This document shows, in pieces, positions 59,320 to 64,000 of a stretch of DNA of 64,000 nt. Source of the DNA: Siphonodentalium dalli (Eukaryota > Mollusca > Scaphopoda > Gadilida > Siphonodentaliidae); NCBI GenBank assembly GCA_032622095.1, contig CP136061.1, positions 3,472,001 through 3,536,000 of the forward strand, given 5' to 3'. A program made the translations under genes and the position numbers. The notes below the pieces were generated by a model. It was given only the letters and a program-made list of their open reading frames with translations. It ran no database searches and had not been told where the DNA came from. Position 1 is the stretch's first letter. Each line of letters opens with the position of its first letter.

Positions 59320-59610
59320 CATAATATAACACATAATATTTACTTACACCAATTTAAATGAGACAATACAACGATAACGTAGTTACAGTGACTGCTTAAA
59401 ATATGACACATAATATTTATTTGCATCAGTTTAAATGAGACAATACAATGATGACGTAGTTACAGTGACCGTTTAAAGTATGACACATAATAATTTATTT
59501 GCATCAGTTTAAATGAGACAATACAATGATGACGTAGTTATGATGACTGTTTAAAGTATGATACATAATATCTATTTGCAGCAGTTAGAATGAGTTTATA
59601 CAAGGATTTA
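59320..59610. repeat. Tandem repeat, about 65-bp unit, four copies
   Basis: Units contain TTTAAATGAGACAATACAAT, GATGACGTAGTTACAGTGAC and ACACATAATA. Imperfect and AT-rich. The region 59611-60270 is non-coding with nothing else recognised. Confidence 0.8.
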
Positions 59611-60269
59611 CATTAGTAAATATTAGTACTTGTCAATAATGTAATGAATTACATGGGGTTTATCCATGTTTTACACATTAAGTCCACTCATGTATACATA
59701 ACTGTAATATTACAATGTATGTCTTACCATGGTATAGACAAATATTAGACATGTGATATAGGCTAATATACAATGTTATCAGTTGCGACGTTACATGATT
59801 TTCAATTTCTTTGTTTATAAAGTAGTTCAATGATGATCGGTTGTGACTTGTATATACATGTACATTAATATACTAATAATTATAATAAATGAGAACAATT
59901 ATACTAATTGTTATACATAATGTTGTCATGCAAAATGTGATCACGAGGCGACATGTTAGTGATTCTGATATCAGCTTTTCATGGGTATCTTAAAGACACA
60001 TAATCTCACATAATACCTGTTCATTATTTGTAAATTATCTTTAAGGGTTACCTTCCTACTTATACAAACACCACTCACTTCTCGGATCCCTATATTTATC
60101 AACAGTTATACCATTTTATATTGCCTTGTTATGTGATAGAGGAATGGCTACCTGCTTGACACATGGATATGTTACCTTAATGCTGTCAGAATAACTTGAG
60201 TTTCAATATTCTGTTCCATGTATCTCATTTGACAAGTCAATAGTATTGACACATGGAGTAATAGAAATC

Positions 60270-60815
60270 CGCGTCGAGAAAACATTACGCAATCACACAA
60301 CATTGCTTTGATAACAGGGCATATCAAATATTTCAAACAAAGTTTATTCGATATTAAAGATAAATCAGTTGAGCATAATTACGCAGAAATTGTCGTCTAT
60401 TCCTGACCACCTTTTGAATACTGATGCGCCATTTTCCGATTAGTGTAATAAAGTTATTAATACAAGATACTAATTTGAGTTTCATCATGATAATTTTGTA
60501 TTGTTACAGAAACAGATGCAAGGGAGATTGGGCAACATCCAGGTATGTTCGTTATCTGATACTTGTCATTATTTACGTATCAGGAGGTAAAGCTATGCCC
60601 GGTTCATATTACATTGTGGTATATGCATAAAAAACATTATGTAATCACTAAACATTGATTTAACAATTGGACTTATAAAATATTTCAAACAAAGTTTATA
60701 CAATATTAATGATAACTCAAATAATCACAATTACGCAGAACTAGTAGTCTATTCCTGACCACCTTTTGAATACCGATGCACCACTTCCGATTGGTTGAAT
60801 AAAATTATTAATCAA
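60270..60815. repeat. Duplicated intron segment flanking microexon B6
   Basis: 60271-60460 and 60628-60810 are diverged copies (shared TTTCAAACAAAGTTTAT and CTATTCCTGACCACCTTTTG). The first leads into the exon at 60510. The second should lead into another one but shows no acceptor-exon-donor, so a cassette was lost or never completed. Confidence 0.65.
60510..60542 (+). CDS. Microexon B6 (KQMQGRLGNIQ)
   Basis: A 33-nt phase-0 exon, KQMQGRLGNIQ, with acceptor TTTTGTATTGTTACAG and donor GTATGTTCG. Basic and amphipathic, 11 residues like B4. No copy-A homologue in the window. Assignment to the same gene rests on strand, phase, size and the same style of acceptor. Confidence 0.5.
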
Positions 60816-61084
60816 TAGTTTATATTTGTTCATATTGTGGTGCATGGAAACGAAACTACTGTATGATACGAGTCGTCATGATATGTTGTCAAACACAAAA
60901 TAAACACCTAAACAAACGTAAGCTCACCCTGATATTTTGAGATATCTTAAGATGGTAATCAGACTGCAATGGAAGTTTTGTAATATATACATAGACCACA
61001 ACACGTGCATGACCTAGTTAATGTTATTGCACTGGTGTGTTGTGATGCAATGGTAAAACGAGAACTAGAGAGCAATAACGTTAA

Positions 61085-62156
61085 GAAAGCGCCCCCCCCC
61101 CCTCTTGAATTTTCAAAAACATCTCAATTACAAAATATCAATATAAAGGAAACAATCATTATCCGTTATAACCAATGTATGTATTACAACACATGTTTAC
61201 CCTCACAAAGGAGAGATTTGTCCTAATTATGTAAAGAAGTGGTTTAAAACAAATTTTAAGCCAGTTATTTGAGAGTTTGGGAGGAAATATTTGGAAAATC
61301 AAACGCACTGCATTTTCTAGCTTAGGAATCCAACTAGGGTCTACTATCTGCAATATTGACGTTCTGCGAGAAATTAAATAATTAAATTGTTTTTTTGTTT
61401 TAGTGTTTTGGTAGCTATTGTTGTATTGTATGAAGGACAAAAAGAACATAAATATTATTCAATCACGTTTGCAATAATCTGGCAGACATAAGCACCCAAT
61501 ACTGATTCAACTTTCTAGACATTATGTTGTAATATTGATCTGAAAAGTATATATATGATATAGTATAATATAATATTCGAAGATTCAATTGTACGTGTTG
61601 GCATCGAATGAGAACGTTAAGAAAGCGCCCCCCCCCCTCTTGAATTTTCAAAAACATCTCAATTACAAAATATCAATATAAAGGAAACAATCATTATCCG
61701 TTATAACCAATGTATGTATTACAACACATGTTTACCCTCACAAAGGAGAGATTTGTCCTAATTATGTAAAGAAGTGGTTTAAAACAAATTTTAAGCCAGT
61801 TATTTGAGAGTTTGGGAGGAAATATTTGGAAAATCAAAACGCACTGAATTTTCTAGCTTAGGAATCCAACTAGGGTCTACTATCTGCAATATTGACGGTC
61901 TGCGAGAAATTAAATAATTAAATTGTTTTTTTGTTTTAGTGTTTTGGTAGCTATTGTTGTATTGTATGAAGGACAAAAAGAACATAAATATTATTCAATC
62001 ACGTTTGCAATAATCTGGCAGACATAAGCACCCAATACTGATTCAACTTTCTAGACATTATGTTGTAATATTGATCTGAAAAGTATATATATGATATAGT
62101 ATAATATAATATTCGAAGATTCAATTGTACGTGTTGGCATCGAATGTCAGCTATAG
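61085..62156. repeat. 536-bp direct tandem duplication
   Basis: 61085-61620 and 61621-62156 are almost identical, starting GAAAGCGCCCCCCCCCC and ending GTGTTGGCATCGAATG. They differ at a few bases and in C-run length. Non-coding; the ORFs it contains appear twice for that reason only. Confidence 0.95.
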
Positions 62157-62583
62157 AGATTGTATGTAAATAAGGACATACAGACAGTTAATACGTTAAC
62201 ACTAGTCATACTTTAGTCATGGGCTAGGTCCAATGGGTGTCATTGTAGTAGCTGACCACACCGGGTCCATTACGATATGTTTGATTGATACGTGTGAAAA
62301 TAAATTGAACTCGTTATGACCAGACGGGTGAAATATCCAGAAAGAATGACATCAACATCAGTAAGTAGAATTATAGTATTAAGTTATAATATTTAGTTTC
62401 CGGGGTCTGTATTTGGCTGGCTATCTATCAAATGAGTCGCTTTGCAGACCAGCCGAGGACTACAAGCACATTGACCCCATTTTCCTCAACCAAAGAATCT
62501 CGTCAATTCATATAATTGTCCAATTAAGATGGTGAATAATAGCAATGTTTATAATGGATAGTCATTTTCTATTTTGGTTACAG

Positions 62584-62616
62584 AACCTTCTTCCGGTCGC
62601 AGAATTATCCAAATTG
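62584..62616 (+). CDS. Microexon B7 (NLLPVAELSKL)
   Basis: A 33-nt phase-0 exon, NLLPVAELSKL, between TTTTCTATTTTGGTTACAG and GTAAGTAGGA. It is hydrophobic, with one acidic and one basic residue, and unlike the other exons it contains Pro. A second GTAAGTAGAA at 62361 has no convincing exon before it. The gene probably continues past the window end, since no stop is reached here. Confidence 0.5.
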
Positions 62617-63267
62617 GTAAGTAGGAGTACCTGCACATGTTGCTTACATAATTATCTTCAATCTGGATTGGCTATGTAAACACATCGAGACCGAATCACC
62701 TACATAAATATAGGCCAAGCTCAACGACTCGGCCATTTCCGATTCGCTCGGAAATAACCTCTTCCACAAACAGAAGCCATATTCGCACAATGCTACAATA
62801 CAGGCCCTGGTAGTAAGGCGATGACCTTGACACGTTGAGGCCCGTTACAGACGTCGCACTTCCATCGCATCGAATACAATTTTTGTTACAGAAGGTCGCG
62901 CCTTCGATACATTTAAGAAATTGTAGATGCATGTTTTGGACAATTTGAACTTTTCAAAGCACTTCTGATGTCATATTGGTGGCAAATTGTGGCGCCGACT
63001 CTATTTAAATGTTAACATAGCCACCCGTGTAGCGAAAATCAATCTGGAAATATCAGCAGACTAGCGAAATTCACTAATCTTAACCAGTTATGTGCACATA
63101 GCATGAGAGGATAACTAATTTGTTTCTTCCTTTAAAAATAAGTATTTTGTATTAGAAAATTATAACCAACCTTACCTTTGTTGCTTGTGGTCTCCTTCGC
63201 GTTCACTTACTATACATATGCACCACTTGCATCACGGATGAAAACACTTGGTACACTACGATACGAT

Positions 63268-63420
63268 ATTAATAATAATGTATAGCATTTTTAAAGCGCC
63301 TTATCCCATGAGGCCCAAAGCGCTCAATGATACAACAGATGACAGAGCTCCAACACATTCAAACACATACGCATGTACACACAAACAATAACTACAATGA
63401 AATAAATCAAATAATTCATA
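63268..63420 (-). mobile_element. LINE/SINE 3' end, reverse orientation
   Basis: AATAATAATGTATAGCATTT followed by AAGCGCC...AAAGCGCT is the reverse complement of the 3' end seen at about 49525-49570 (AAGCGCTATACAAATGC then an ATT-rich tail). A short 3' fragment of a related CR1/L2-like LINE, or a SINE using its tail. Confidence 0.6.
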
Positions 63421-63573
63421 TACAAATCAGGATGAAGGCTGTGTGTATTGTATAAAACAATGCAGGAAATATTTGTCAATATATTGTCAACCAAGCCGGC
63501 CTTTAGCGAAGATCAATATGCCATACAAAGCAAAACAAATTGTTATTTTATATGATTACCTTACTCGCTCAGT

Positions 63574-63654
63574 AATATTTTTCGCTCAGTTTTGAATTCG
63601 CGCACTTTGAATTCGCGCACATAACTGCGCGAATTCAAAACTGACAAAAATATT
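63574..63654. repeat. Near-perfect palindrome with GAATTCGCGCA arms
   Basis: AATATTTTTCGCTCAGTTTT... pairs with ...AAAACTGACAAAAATATT. Inside it GAATTCGCGCA occurs three times in alternating orientation. The remainder to 64000 shows no gene. Confidence 0.75.
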
Positions 63655-64000
63655 TTCGTAAAATACTTAGATCTTAATAGGTATGAAGATATGTGTTGAA
63701 CACCATCACGGTGACTTTACATCGTCTATAATTTAGCATAACTGCATCATCAATGTCTTGTGAAGATCGGTATTATACGTTCCAAATAGTCTTGATGATA
63801 TTGAAATAGTTGAAACGAACTCGAAAGAAAACTACATCAGAAAAAAAATCAAATTTTGGCTGTTGGATGTGTTGCACTAACTCAGACTGTTTGGTCACGG
63901 TGTACGTGTAACGCCATTGTTGTAAATAGGGGACGTGCTTTCGTGCATCTTTGGTTTTCAATGTGTATTGCTTACAAGTATTTCAACATTTAATGATGTA

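Noticed and set aside
62340..62362. AG..GTAAGTAGAA pair giving a 20- or 37-nt exon
   Set aside because: Neither length keeps the frame and the acceptor lacks a pyrimidine tract.
1..64000. Search by eye for CRISPR arrays, tRNA and rRNA genes, bacterial operons and prophage
   Set aside because: The direct repeats lack unique spacers, no A-box/B-box pair or cloverleaf was seen, and the sequence is plainly eukaryotic with GT-AG introns and LINEs.

Overview
The window reads as nuclear DNA of an animal, probably a marine invertebrate. It is AT-rich, has no long host ORF, and is crowded with non-LTR retrotransposon remnants, hairpin MITEs, satellites and segmental duplications. Its only credible host coding sequence is very short exons between GT-AG splice signals. 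I cannot name the species. The 2A-bearing LINE and the zinc-knuckle ORF1 LINE are of types known from molluscs, echinoderms, cnidarians and lancelets, so they do not settle the phylum. The main result is a series of in-phase microexons on the + strand: 5088-5117, 9207-9236, 10580-10612, 12994-13026, 21357-21401, 22522-22563, 27180-27203, 28344-28385 (broken acceptor) and 35640-35678, then a second series at 52157-52198, 54811-54840, 56932-56973, 57578-57610, 58282-58323, possibly 59024-59071, 60510-60542 and 62584-62616. Nearly all are 30, 33, 39, 42 or 45 nt (one possible 24-nt exon), in phase 0, with a pyrimidine tract plus AG upstream and usually GTAAGT downstream. They encode 8-15 residue pieces that look amphipathic. 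The lead exon of each series starts with a dibasic KR. In the second series KR is followed by a cationic amphipathic stretch. I infer a tandem family of secreted, proteolytically processed helical peptides. No signal-peptide exon was found, so this is a hypothesis. Layout: 1-13460 is copy A of a large segmental duplication whose left edge lies outside the window. Copy B is 42918-58055, enlarged by a 49-bp satellite (44245-46195), an inverted-repeat-bounded LINE fragment (46845-49636) and a LINE tail (54888-55675). Between them lie a decayed LINE with an N-terminal 2A motif and a transposon inserted in its endonuclease (about 14850-18710), smaller duplicated microexon units (20360-28560), a large inverted-repeat pair (24935-27085 and 28600-30830), a minus-strand LINE ORF1 remnant (32400-34310), tandem repeats and MITEs (35665-37812) and several hairpin MITEs (39811-42694). 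The tail (58060-64000) holds the last microexons, a 536-bp tandem duplication and a reverse-oriented LINE 3' end. Between paralogous units the introns are almost identical while the microexons differ by many, mostly amino-acid-changing, substitutions and by whole-codon indels. This pattern is typical of fast-evolving effector peptides and is the strongest lead in the window.
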